NCBI GenBank assembly: GCA_029287435.1
Contig: JARFRD010000008.1
Span: 1 to 33,834 of the forward strand
Direction of reading: 5' to 3'
Source of the DNA: Gammaproteobacteria bacterium
GTDB lineage: Bacteria > Pseudomonadota > Gammaproteobacteria > SZUA-229
DNA: 33,834 bases
Every line of letters begins with the position of its first letter. The stretch's first letter is position 1. Both the position numbers and the translations under genes were made by a program. Under the pieces are notes generated by a model, which was not told the origin of the DNA, did no database searches, and saw nothing but the letters and a program-made list of their open reading frames with translations. This document shows positions 1 to 7,424 of this stretch, in pieces.

Positions 1-2
1 TT

Positions 3-209
3 GAGATTGCTGACAAGGTGTATCTGACAGGTCGCACAAATGTGGCTAATACCATCAAGGAGCCGGGCTGGTATTCATCAGCAATACCTGCGATCGAGGC
101 GCGCAAGTGGCGCAGGATTTACGCCCGCATCAAGAATCTTGATGAGCTTGCCATGCGTGTTAAAGCGCTCGAAAAAAAATTAGAAAAACAGGAGAAAGAA
201 AGTGAGTGA
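3..209 (+). CDS. lpxD: UDP-3-O-acylglucosamine N-acyltransferase LpxD, C-terminal end (partial)
   Basis: Only the last 68 residues are in the window; the reading frame enters from the left edge. LpxD adds the second (N-linked) acyl chain in lipid A synthesis in the cytoplasm. The visible part has the typical LpxD tail: a last beta-helix coil (VYLTGRTNV), a PGWYSS turn followed by P-A, a W-R-R-I-Y-A-R segment, and a charged C-terminal helix ([19 protein letters not shown]). The catalytic histidine lies outside the window. The stop overlaps the fabZ start by 8 bases, and the order lpxD-fabZ-lpxA is the classical lipid A operon of gammaproteobacteria, which strongly supports the identity. Confidence 0.93.
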   Translation, partial: EIADKVYLTGRTNVANTIKEPGWYSSAIPAIEARKWRRIYARIKNLDELAMRVKALEKKLEKQEKESE

Positions 210-654
210 GATGTTGTCAGAAGAAATCAAGCAGTTCCTTCCACATCGTTACCCATTTTTGCTTGTGGATCGAGTAACTGAATGCGTTCCTGGCGAATCA
301 CTGACCGCATATAAAAACGTCACCGTTAACGAACCTTTTTTTCAGGGGCATTTTCCGCATATCGCCATCATGCCGGGTGTGCTGATCATCGAAGCCCTGG
401 CGCAGGCAACTGGCCTGCTTGGTTTCAGAACCATGAGTGAAGACCCGAGCAATGATCTGCTCTACATGCTGGCGGGGGTCGATAATGTTCGTTTCAAACG
501 TCAGGTTATCCCTGGTGATCAGCTGTTGTTAAAAGTCAGCCTGGTGAAAAGAACCCGTATAATATGGAAATTCAAATGCGAAGCGACTGTTGACGGTGAG
601 CTGGTTACCGCTGCTGATATGCTTTGTGCTGCCACACCCAGGGATAAAGACTAA
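202..654 (+). CDS. fabZ: 3-hydroxyacyl-[acyl-carrier-protein] dehydratase FabZ
   Basis: This 150-residue hot-dog-fold enzyme dehydrates 3-hydroxyacyl-ACP in type II fatty acid synthesis. It competes with LpxA and LpxD for 3-hydroxyacyl-ACP, which explains its place in the lipid A operon. The N-terminal [13 protein letters not shown] motif is intact. The active-site block [13 protein letters not shown] followed by E-A-L-A-Q supplies His50 and Glu64, the expected catalytic pair. The GTG start at 202 overlaps the lpxD end by 8 bases; an in-frame ATG lies three codons later (211), so the exact start is slightly uncertain. The TAA stop directly abuts the lpxA start, suggesting translational coupling. 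Confidence 0.97.
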   Translation: MSEMLSEEIKQFLPHRYPFLLVDRVTECVPGESLTAYKNVTVNEPFFQGHFPHIAIMPGVLIIEALAQATGLLGFRTMSEDPSNDLLYMLAGVDNVRFKRQVIPGDQLLLKVSLVKRTRIIWKFKCEATVDGELVTAADMLCAATPRDKD

Positions 655-1425
655 GTGATTCACAACACGGCCATTATTGATGATTCTGCGGTTATAGCCG
701 ACGGCGTCGATATCGGACCATATACAGTGATCGGCGCTAACGTTGAAATTGGCACAGGTACTGTCATCGGCCCGCATGTGGTCATCAATGGTCCGACAAA
801 GATCGGAGAACAGAACAAGATCTTCCAGTTTGCTTCGATAGGCGAACAGCCACAGGACCTGAAATTTCATGGTGAAACCTCCAGGCTGGAAATAGGTGAT
901 CGCAACACGATTCGTGAATATGTCACCATGCATCGCGGTACCGAGGAAGATAACAGCCTCACACTTGTCGGCAACGACAACCTGTTCATGGCTTATGTAC
1001 ACATTGCCCACGACTGTATCATTGGCGATCATATTATTTTTGCCAACAACGCGACCCTGGCCGGTCACGTCGTGGTTGAAGATTTCGCCATTCTCGGCGG
1101 CTTCACTGCAGTCCACCAGTTCACCCGGTTAGGCTCTCACTGTTTCACAGGTTTTGCCACGGCGATCGATCGCGATGTGCTGCCATACTTTACGGTTGCG
1201 GGTAACCGAGCAAGAGCCAGGGGGATCAACAAGGAAGGCCTGGTGCGCAAGAATTTTCAGCCTGAGACAATCAGGGCATTACAGGATACTTTCAAGATCC
1301 TGGTCAAGTCCAAGGGCACTTTGAGTGAGAAACTTTCACGTGCGCATGAGCTCGGCAAAAACCATGCTGAAGTCAGGCATTTGCTGGATTTTCTTGACCG
1401 AAGCGAGCGCGGCTGGGTGCGTTAG
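655..1425 (+). CDS. lpxA: UDP-N-acetylglucosamine O-acyltransferase LpxA (operon copy)
   Basis: LpxA moves a 3-hydroxyacyl chain from ACP to the 3-OH of UDP-GlcNAc, the first step of lipid A synthesis. The 256-residue length is normal. The N-terminal two thirds are a hexapeptide-repeat left-handed beta helix, and the last 70 residues form the helical domain, ending in a typical E-R-G-W-V-R tail. The conserved PQDLK motif gives the phosphate-binding Lys70, and HIAHDC gives His116 and the likely catalytic base His119; a VHQF motif follows. The start is GTG immediately after the fabZ stop, with no gap. lpxB, the usual next gene, is absent: the next gene is on the other strand and overlaps this stop by 4 bases. 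Compare the divergent paralogue at 9320-10087. Confidence 0.96.
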   Translation: MIHNTAIIDDSAVIADGVDIGPYTVIGANVEIGTGTVIGPHVVINGPTKIGEQNKIFQFASIGEQPQDLKFHGETSRLEIGDRNTIREYVTMHRGTEEDNSLTLVGNDNLFMAYVHIAHDCIIGDHIIFANNATLAGHVVVEDFAILGGFTAVHQFTRLGSHCFTGFATAIDRDVLPYFTVAGNRARARGINKEGLVRKNFQPETIRALQDTFKILVKSKGTLSEKLSRAHELGKNHAEVRHLLDFLDRSERGWVR

Positions 1426-1742
1426 TCAGGCTGGATGTTTTCCAGTTTCCAGACATCATACGCCGGTTCCTCATAGGGGTGACTGGCTTTCATCGCCCTG
1501 ATAACGTTCCTGAGAAACCTGTCGTCACACACCATCTCAACCCGATACTCTGCAACGGTTTCAATCGTATTTAGTGAACCTGTGTGGGGGTTACTGCCCT
1601 GTAATGGCCTGAACTGACCACGACCCAGGATCTCCCACGAACAACAGTCATAATTGCCGATTTTACCGGCACCCGCGTCAAACATGGCCTGTTTGACAGT
1701 GTCTGTTGAATTTTCAGGAATGAATACACATATTTTATACAT
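1422..1742 (-). CDS. NIF3/YqfO-like small protein (CutA-like fold)
   Basis: This 106-residue protein resembles the stand-alone versions of the small domain inserted in NIF3/YqfO proteins, often annotated 'NGG1p interacting factor NIF3'. Visible features are an N-terminal strand (YKICVFIPE), a D-A-G-A-G-K-I-G-N-Y-D-C-C segment, a PLQGSNPHTGS loop, and a C-terminal SHPYEEPAYDV motif characteristic of the family. The large metal-binding NIF3 domain is missing, and the length matches other stand-alone members, so this is not a truncation. The biochemical function is unknown. It converges on lpxA with a 4-base overlap and is divergent from the operon starting at 1815. Confidence 0.85.
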   Translation of the reverse strand: MYKICVFIPENSTDTVKQAMFDAGAGKIGNYDCCSWEILGRGQFRPLQGSNPHTGSLNTIETVAEYRVEMVCDDRFLRNVIRAMKASHPYEEPAYDVWKLENIQPD

Positions 1743-1752
1743 GGTAGTGTTT

Positions 1753-1780
1753 TTGGATATTTCTCGGGATAGCGTACAAT
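1753..1780 (+). promoter_or_regulatory. sigma-70 promoter of the 1815-7408 operon
   Basis: A -35 box TTGGAT (1753-1758) and a -10 box TACAAT (1775-1780) are separated by 16 bases. Transcription would begin near 1787, leaving a leader of about 28 bases that includes AGGA (1801-1804) before the ATG at 1815. The position and direction fit the six-gene plus-strand operon that follows. It was identified by eye. Confidence 0.6.
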
Positions 1781-1814
1781 CTACACCTTTTACGAATGAC
1801 AGGAAAATAGCAAT

Positions 1815-2099
1815 ATGAGTGGTGGTATACAGTTATCCGGTGAGTTGATTACGGCCGTAAAAGACTTACTGGTCAATCATGACGCAGCAGCAGACAATGA
1901 CCTGGTATCAATGCAATACCTGGCCGCAATCTGCGGGTATATTCTTGCGCACCAGACCAGTCCGGGGCTGGATAAACATGCGTTACTTAATGACATTTCG
2001 ACCTTCATGGGACAGGTGGTCGACCAGGTCGAATCTGACATCAATCCACGTCAACCATCACAGGATGCGTTCGGTATCTGGACGCCTGACCAGGGTTGA
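1815..2099 (+). CDS. Conserved-looking small protein of unknown function, first gene of operon
   Basis: I do not recognise this 94-residue protein. It is soluble in character, with no signal peptide or membrane segment and probably mostly helical. The first two thirds (about residues 8-75) look like a compact helical bundle; the tail is Pro/Gln/Asp-rich (NPRQPSQDAFGIWTPDQG). An AGGA ribosome binding site lies 10 bases before the ATG and a good promoter lies just upstream. It is the first gene of an operon continuing with the methyltransferase tpm, whose start is 14 bases after this stop. Codon use looks like that of its neighbours, supporting a real gene. Confidence 0.72.
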   Translation: MSGGIQLSGELITAVKDLLVNHDAAADNDLVSMQYLAAICGYILAHQTSPGLDKHALLNDISTFMGQVVDQVESDINPRQPSQDAFGIWTPDQG

Positions 2100-2113
2100 G
2101 CGCAGGTTAATAG

Positions 2114-2782
2114 ATGGAAATTTCCTTCTGGAAGGAGCGTTGGGACAAGGGTGAGATAGGCTTTCACCAGGAGCATATCAACCCTTATCTTGGTTATTTC
2201 TATGGCGAGAAAGGCCCGGCACATGAAGCCCGCTCAAAGCTGAGGGTATTTGTACCACTGTGCGGCAAAAGCCGCGATCTGTGGTGGTTGATGAATAATG
2301 GGTATGCCACTGTAGGCGTAGAGTGCAGTGAGCTCGCAGTTGAAGATTTTTTCAACGAACACCAGATCGAATACAGGCGTTCTGAACTTCGCAGTCATGT
2401 ACATTATGCTGCCGATAACCTTGAAATACTGATGGGTGATTTTTTTTCGATCACTCGGGAAGAGGTTGGAAAAATTACCGATATTTTTGACCGCGCATCG
2501 CTGGTGGCCTTGCCTGAAGAAATGCGCCGTGATTACGTTGAGAAAATGACGGAGTTGCAGGATCCTGGCACGCGTACCTTGCTCATCACATTAACCTATC
2601 CACACGGTGACATGAATGGCCCGCCATTTTCGATCAGCGAAGAGGAAGTCGAGGACCTGTATGGTACGCATTTCAGTATTGACAAACTGGTTGCAAAAAA
2701 TGTCATCGATGATGAACCCGGACTCAAAAGCCGTGGTCTTACAGAATTGACAGAAACCGCATACAAACTAACACGCAAATAA
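2114..2782 (+). CDS. tpm: Thiopurine S-methyltransferase (TPMT family)
   Basis: TPMT-family enzymes use S-adenosylmethionine to methylate thiols; bacterial Tpm proteins are linked to detoxifying selenium and tellurium oxyanions and thiopurines. The 222-residue protein has the family start (FWKERWDKGEIGFHQ), the SAM-binding block VFVPLCGKSRDLWWL around residues 45-59, an acidic residue ending the second strand (VGVECSE), and the FDRASLVALP segment. The C-terminal PPFSISEEEV motif is also typical. The length is normal. It is separated by 14 bases from the upstream gene and by 7 from the downstream protease, so it belongs to the same transcript. Confidence 0.93.
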   Translation: MEISFWKERWDKGEIGFHQEHINPYLGYFYGEKGPAHEARSKLRVFVPLCGKSRDLWWLMNNGYATVGVECSELAVEDFFNEHQIEYRRSELRSHVHYAADNLEILMGDFFSITREEVGKITDIFDRASLVALPEEMRRDYVEKMTELQDPGTRTLLITLTYPHGDMNGPPFSISEEEVEDLYGTHFSIDKLVAKNVIDDEPGLKSRGLTELTETAYKLTRK

Positions 2783-2789
2783 AATAATT

Positions 2790-5747
2790 ATGACAATTCA
2801 AGCTGCAGAAACATCCGCTAGTTCTCAGGCCCATGCACATCCGGCGTTTAACTGGATCAGGTCAGAGCGCGTCGAATCGCTCAACGTTACGGTAGAGGAA
2901 TACCAGCATATCAAGACCGGGGCATTGCACTATCATATCGATGCGGACAATAACGAGAATGTTTTTCTCGTCGCTTTCAGAACGGTACCGATGGACTCAA
3001 CCGGCGTTGCACACATTCTCGAGCATACGGCTTTATGCGGCAGTAAAAAGTATCCGGTACGAGATCCTTTTTTCATGATGATCCGCCGCTCGTTAAATAC
3101 ATTCATGAATGCCTTCACTAGCAGTGACTGGACAGCTTACCCGTTCTCAAGCCAGAACCGCAAAGACTTTAATAACCTGCTCGACGTTTACCTGGATGCT
3201 GCATTTTTCTCTCGACTCGATGAACTCGACTTCCTGCAGGAAGGGCATCGTGTTGAATTCAGGGAAACAGACAATCCGGATAGCGCACTTGAGTTCAAAG
3301 GTGTTGTGTTCAATGAAATGAAAGGTGCCATGAGTTCCCCCGTGAGTGTGCTTTGGCAAACTCTGAGTGAACACCTTTACCCGACATCAACTTACCACTA
3401 CAACAGCGGTGGCGAACCTGTAAACATCCCCGACCTTACTTACCAGCAACTCAGGGATTTCTATAAAACACACTACCATCCATCCAATGCCGTGTTCATG
3501 ACATTCGGTGATATCCCGGCGTTCGAACATCAGCAGCGTTTCGAAGAACAGGCACTGAGTCATTTTGACAAGCTCGATATCAATATTCACGTGGATGCCG
3601 AACAACGTTTCAACAAGCCAGAAACGATTGAAGATGTTTATGCCTTTGATGCCGTTGAGGGTGAGTCTCAGGACAATAAAACCCATCATGTGCTTGGCTG
3701 GTTACTGGGAAAAAGTACTTCACTTGATGAGGTCATGAAATCCAACCTGTTATCTCACGTGCTACTGGAAAACAGTTCATCTCCATTACGCAAGGCCCTG
3801 GAAACAACGGATCTTGGCATGGCGCCATCACCCTTATGCGGACTGGAAGATTCGAATTATGAAATGTGCTTTATGTGCGGTCTTGAAGGCAGTGAGCCGG
3901 AGCATGCTGAAGCTTTCGAAAAACTGGTTATCGATGTCTTGCAGGATGTTGCCGAAAATGGAGTAACACAGGAACATCTCGAGGCAGTGTTGCATCAACT
4001 GGAATTGAGTCAACGCGAGATAGGCGGCGATGGATACCCCTATGGTCTGCAATTAATTCTGGGTGGATTGTCAGCAGCGATTCATCGCGGTGATCCTGCA
4101 ACATTGCTGAACCTCGATCCGGTGATTGAATCCTTGCGTGAGAAAATCAAGGATCCGGACTACATCAAGCACCTGGTCAGGGAACTGTTGCTGGATAATC
4201 CTCATCGTGTACGCCTGACCATGAAACCCGACACCGGCCTGAGCCAGCGCAAGGAAGAGGCAGAACACGACCGCCTGGAAAAAATGAAAGCCACGATGTC
4301 TGGCGAAGATAAACGCAAGGTGATCGAACGTGCTCATGCACTCGCCGAACGTCAGCAGCAGGTAGATGACCCCGAAGTTTTACCCAAGGTCGGTCTTGAA
4401 GATGTGCCACCAGAGATAAAAAAACCGCAAGGCATCTCAAAAGCCATCGCAGGTACTGATTCCACTGTATATGCACAGGGCACTAATGGCCTGGTCTACC
4501 ATGAACTGGTTGCTGACCTGCCAGCATTAGATGATGAGCAGCTGAATATATTACCGCATTTCTCTTCATGCCTGACTGAGCTCGGTGTAGGCGATCGAGA
4601 CTACCTGCAGGTTCAGGGCTGGCAATCGAGCGTGAGTGGCGGTGTCCATGCGCAGTCCAGTGTGCGCGGTGCCAGTGACGATGAACAAAAAATACGCGGC
4701 TTCTACCTGTTCAATGGCAAGGCGCTTGAACGCAATAACCAGAAACTCGCAGAACTCATGCACGAAACGATCGAGTCGGTACGCTTTGATGAATTTGACC
4801 GTATACGCGAAATCATTTCCCAGAAACGGGCGCGCCGTGAACAGAGTGTTACAGGCAGCGGGCACACGCTGGCGATGTCAGCTGCATCGAGTGGTATGAG
4901 CCCCGTTGCGGCACTTGGCCATCGATTTAACGGTCTGGAAAGTATACGTATACTCAAGGCACTGGATGAAGCAAACAACAAAGGTCAGACTAATGATCTG
5001 GCAGAACGATTCAACGCCATTCACGACAAGCTGGTTTCAGCACCAAGAAGATTTATGCTGGTTGGCGAAGAAGACAAACTTGATAAGCTCGCAGAAGATT
5101 TTGAAACAATCTGGACACTTCCTGAAACCACGAGCAGCTTCGATGCATTCAATCTTGCAGAGGTTAACGATACTGTAAAACAAATGTGGGTGACCAATAC
5201 CCAGGTCAATTTCTGTGCGCGTGCCTACAAAACCGTGCCGATGGATCATGCAGATGCTGCGCCGCTATCAGTGCTTGGCGGTTTCCTCAGAAATGGTTTT
5301 CTGCATACCCAGATTCGTGAGAAAGGTGGTGCCTACGGCGGCGGCGCTGGTCATGACACCAATGTAGCTGCATTCCGCTTCTTCTCCTACCGTGATCCAC
5401 GCCTGACCGAAACTCTGGATGACTTTGATCGGGCAATCGAGTGGATGCTGTCTGGCAAACATGAATGGCGCATGGTTGAAGAAGCCATACTCGGCGTCGT
5501 CAGCAATATTGATAAACCAGGTTCTCCAGCCGGTGAGGCGCGCCAGGCGTATCACAACCTGTTGCATGGCCGTGACATCAAGAAAATGCAGGCATTCAGG
5601 CAGAACGTGCTCAACGTGAAGCTTGATGACCTGAAACGCGTAACAGAGGCCTATCTGAAGCCGGAGTCAGCAAGCACCGCGGTGATTACCAGTGTTGCAA
5701 CAAAGGAGCAGGTAGGGGATCTTGGCATGGAGGTTATCAATCTGTAA
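2790..5747 (+). CDS. Insulinase-family (M16C) metalloprotease, PreP/falcilysin-like
   Basis: This 985-residue protein matches the M16C subfamily, which includes mitochondrial presequence protease and degrades small unfolded peptides inside a closed two-halved chamber. The inverted zinc motif HxxEH is His75-Ile-Leu-Glu78-His79 (AHILEHTALCGS), and a distal EFKGVVFNEMKGAMSSP block supplies the further Glu ligand. The C-terminal half carries the REKGGAYGGG motif that contacts substrate in the family. There is no signal peptide, so a cytoplasmic role is likely. A long charged linker (about residues 490-550), rich in K, E, R and Q, joins the two halves as in other M16C enzymes. It lies in an operon with tpm and DUF503. 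Confidence 0.95.
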   Translation: MTIQAAETSASSQAHAHPAFNWIRSERVESLNVTVEEYQHIKTGALHYHIDADNNENVFLVAFRTVPMDSTGVAHILEHTALCGSKKYPVRDPFFMMIRRSLNTFMNAFTSSDWTAYPFSSQNRKDFNNLLDVYLDAAFFSRLDELDFLQEGHRVEFRETDNPDSALEFKGVVFNEMKGAMSSPVSVLWQTLSEHLYPTSTYHYNSGGEPVNIPDLTYQQLRDFYKTHYHPSNAVFMTFGDIPAFEHQQRFEEQALSHFDKLDINIHVDAEQRFNKPETIEDVYAFDAVEGESQDNKTHHVLGWLLGKSTSLDEVMKSNLLSHVLLENSSSPLRKALETTDLGMAPSPLCGLEDSNYEMCFMCGLEGSEPEHAEAFEKLVIDVLQDVAENGVTQEHLEAVLHQLELSQREIGGDGYPYGLQLILGGLSAAIHRGDPATLLNLDPVIESLREKIKDPDYIKHLVRELLLDNPHRVRLTMKPDTGLSQRKEEAEHDRLEKMKATMSGEDKRKVIERAHALAERQQQVDDPEVLPKVGLEDVPPEIKKPQGISKAIAGTDSTVYAQGTNGLVYHELVADLPALDDEQLNILPHFSSCLTELGVGDRDYLQVQGWQSSVSGGVHAQSSVRGASDDEQKIRGFYLFNGKALERNNQKLAELMHETIESVRFDEFDRIREIISQKRARREQSVTGSGHTLAMSAASSGMSPVAALGHRFNGLESIRILKALDEANNKGQTNDLAERFNAIHDKLVSAPRRFMLVGEEDKLDKLAEDFETIWTLPETTSSFDAFNLAEVNDTVKQMWVTNTQVNFCARAYKTVPMDHADAAPLSVLGGFLRNGFLHTQIREKGGAYGGGAGHDTNVAAFRFFSYRDPRLTETLDDFDRAIEWMLSGKHEWRMVEEAILGVVSNIDKPGSPAGEARQAYHNLLHGRDIKKMQAFRQNVLNVKLDDLKRVTEAYLKPESASTAVITSVATKEQVGDLGMEVINL

Positions 5748-5752
5748 CCGGC

Positions 5753-6049
5753 ATGGATGATACGATCCATACGGTACTGGTTGTCATCGAGTGTCATATT
5801 TCACATGCGCGATCGCTGAAACAGAAGCGTGCTGAAATCAAGAGCTTGATTGATCGCTTGCGTGCGCGTTTGAATGCTTCCGTTGCTGAGACGGGTTACC
5901 TCGATGAATGGCAACGTTCTGTTGTGGCGATCAGCATGGTGAGTAACAGCAAGCGATATCTGCAAAAACAAACCGGTATCATCGAACAAATCATCATCGC
6001 CTCGGGTGGTGACATCACGGTGTCGAATATCGAAACACACTGGTTGTAA
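5753..6049 (+). CDS. DUF503 (YlxP-like) family protein
   Basis: This 98-residue protein carries the DUF503 signature: a SLKQKRAEIKSLIDRLRARL helix, then a VSVAE-like stretch (ASVAETGYLDEWQ) and VVAISMVSN, followed by a second helix and a final strand. Distant relatives (YlxP) sit near ribosome-maturation genes in Firmicutes, but the molecular role is not established. It starts 5 bases after the protease stop and lies 18 bases before the radical SAM gene, so it is cotranscribed with them. Confidence 0.85.
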   Translation: MDDTIHTVLVVIECHISHARSLKQKRAEIKSLIDRLRARLNASVAETGYLDEWQRSVVAISMVSNSKRYLQKQTGIIEQIIIASGGDITVSNIETHWL

Positions 6050-6067
6050 CCGTAGTAAAATCGATTT

Positions 6068-7123
6068 ATGCATACGCTTGATCAATATCAGCTGGTTGAA
6101 ACCCGCCTACAGGAAAAACTCGATAATGGCACGACACGCTGTAATCTGTGCCTGTGGCGCTGCAAGATCGGTCATGGACAGCGTGGCTTCTGCCAGGCAC
6201 ATGTCAATCGTAACGGCACCCTGTATAACCTGTCTTACGGCATTCTGTCCGCCATTGATGTTGATGCGATAGAAGACAAGCCAGTCAGGCATTACCGTCC
6301 CGGAACCAAAGTCATGTCAGTTGGTAGCTACGGTTGCAGCTTCCGTTGCGGCGGCTGTCATAACCTGGAAATATCCTGGGGTACCGAAGCACTGGATGAA
6401 CTTGCTCGAGGTGAGTCGACCAAAGCCTGGGTTCCGCCGCAGAAATTGATCGAAACTGCGAAAAAGCTCGGGGTCGACGGTATCGCCTTTACCTACTCGG
6501 AGCCCGCCGTCTGGCTGGAATACGTGATGGATGTCTGCGAGCTCGCACACGAGGCCGGACTTTACACGGTATATGTATCCAACAGTTTTGTTACCGACGA
6601 AGCCCTGGAACTCATAGCGCCACACCTGGATGTGCTGTGCTCGGATATAAAGAGCATGCGCGATGAGTTTTACCGGGATATCTGCCGGCCGGCGACCGTG
6701 GAGCAAGTGCTGCATTCGATAAAAACCGCACACGATCTTGGTGTGCACGTGGAAACACGCACGAATATAATCCCGGGTCGCAATGACAATGCCGAAGAGC
6801 ATTACCAGATCGCATGCTGGGTGAGGGACAATCTTGGCGAAGACAGCCCCTGGCATATCACCAAATTCTTCCCCGCGTACATGTTAAGCGATGTGCCACC
6901 AACGCCGGACGAAAGCCTGTTTGCTGCAGCAGAGCAGGCGAAGCGTGCAGGCTTGAGCAATGTTTACGTGTATAATGACAAAGGTTGCGACTGCGCAACA
7001 GAAAATCGCCCCATTGAGGTCTATCTCGACGGCAGCGCCGAAGAAATTCACCAGGCCAGGAAGTGCAGCGCCAGTTGTTGTGGTGATGAGGGCATATTAC
7101 TCAAGAAGTATGAACAGAGGTAA
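6068..7123 (+). CDS. AmmeMemoRadiSam-type radical SAM enzyme
   Basis: The 351-residue protein belongs to the PflA-related family annotated 'AmmeMemoRadiSam system radical SAM enzyme'. Its radical SAM motif CxxxCxxC is Cys90, Cys94, Cys97 (GCSFRCGGCHNLEISW). An N-terminal cysteine set (C25-x2-C28-x3-C32-x9-C42) matches the usual family head. The FTYSEPAVWLEY and TKFFPAY segments are also typical. The C-terminal end differs from what I expect of the family: it adds Cys307 and Cys309 and then a CSASCC cluster (Cys333, 337, 338), which could bind a further cluster. Genes for the usual partners, Memo and AMMECR1, are not in this window. yggX follows after 3 bases. The substrate is unknown. Confidence 0.9.
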   Translation: MHTLDQYQLVETRLQEKLDNGTTRCNLCLWRCKIGHGQRGFCQAHVNRNGTLYNLSYGILSAIDVDAIEDKPVRHYRPGTKVMSVGSYGCSFRCGGCHNLEISWGTEALDELARGESTKAWVPPQKLIETAKKLGVDGIAFTYSEPAVWLEYVMDVCELAHEAGLYTVYVSNSFVTDEALELIAPHLDVLCSDIKSMRDEFYRDICRPATVEQVLHSIKTAHDLGVHVETRTNIIPGRNDNAEEHYQIACWVRDNLGEDSPWHITKFFPAYMLSDVPPTPDESLFAAAEQAKRAGLSNVYVYNDKGCDCATENRPIEVYLDGSAEEIHQARKCSASCCGDEGILLKKYEQR

Positions 7124-7126
7124 GTA

Positions 7127-7408
7127 ATGAGCAGAATGGTACAGTGTGTTGTCCTCAAGGTCGAAGCAGAGGGCCTGGATAATCCACCGCACCCGGGTGA
7201 GCTGGGTATCCGCATTTACGAGAACGTGTCAAAAGAAGGCTGGAAGCAGTGGCTGGACCGCCTCACGACGATTATCAATGAAAATGGCCTGAACACGGCT
7301 GATCCGAAGAACATCGAGTTGATTGAAAAACACATGCTTGGCTTTTTCTTTGACGAAGGTGATTACGGACAGGCACCGGCAGGCTTCCAGGCTGGCGGCA
7401 AGAAGTAA
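7127..7408 (+). CDS. yggX: Probable Fe(2+)-trafficking / oxidative damage protection protein YggX
   Basis: YggX is a small cytoplasmic protein that protects Fe-S clusters from oxidants and is proposed to handle ferrous iron. The 93-residue sequence aligns by eye with E. coli YggX: start MSRMVQC with conserved Cys7, the PGELGIRIYENVSKEGWKQW block, the LINEN-like segment (TTIINENGLN), and a conserved FFFDE-type end. It starts 3 bases after the radical SAM gene, so the two are probably translationally coupled; that enzyme's Fe-S cluster would benefit from YggX. E. coli yggX is instead found beside mutY. It ends the operon and converges with the ATP-grasp gene. Confidence 0.94.
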   Translation: MSRMVQCVVLKVEAEGLDNPPHPGELGIRIYENVSKEGWKQWLDRLTTIINENGLNTADPKNIELIEKHMLGFFFDEGDYGQAPAGFQAGGKK

Positions 7409-7424
7409 TCCGTTTGCCATTCAC

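Noticed and set aside
529-1116. 195-residue open frame on the minus strand
   Set aside because: It lies antisense to fabZ and lpxA, both with full motifs; no start signal or recognisable protein.
1422-1742. Truncated NIF3 pseudogene
   Set aside because: The 106-residue length and complete domain match stand-alone family members; no remains of the large NIF3 domain follow.
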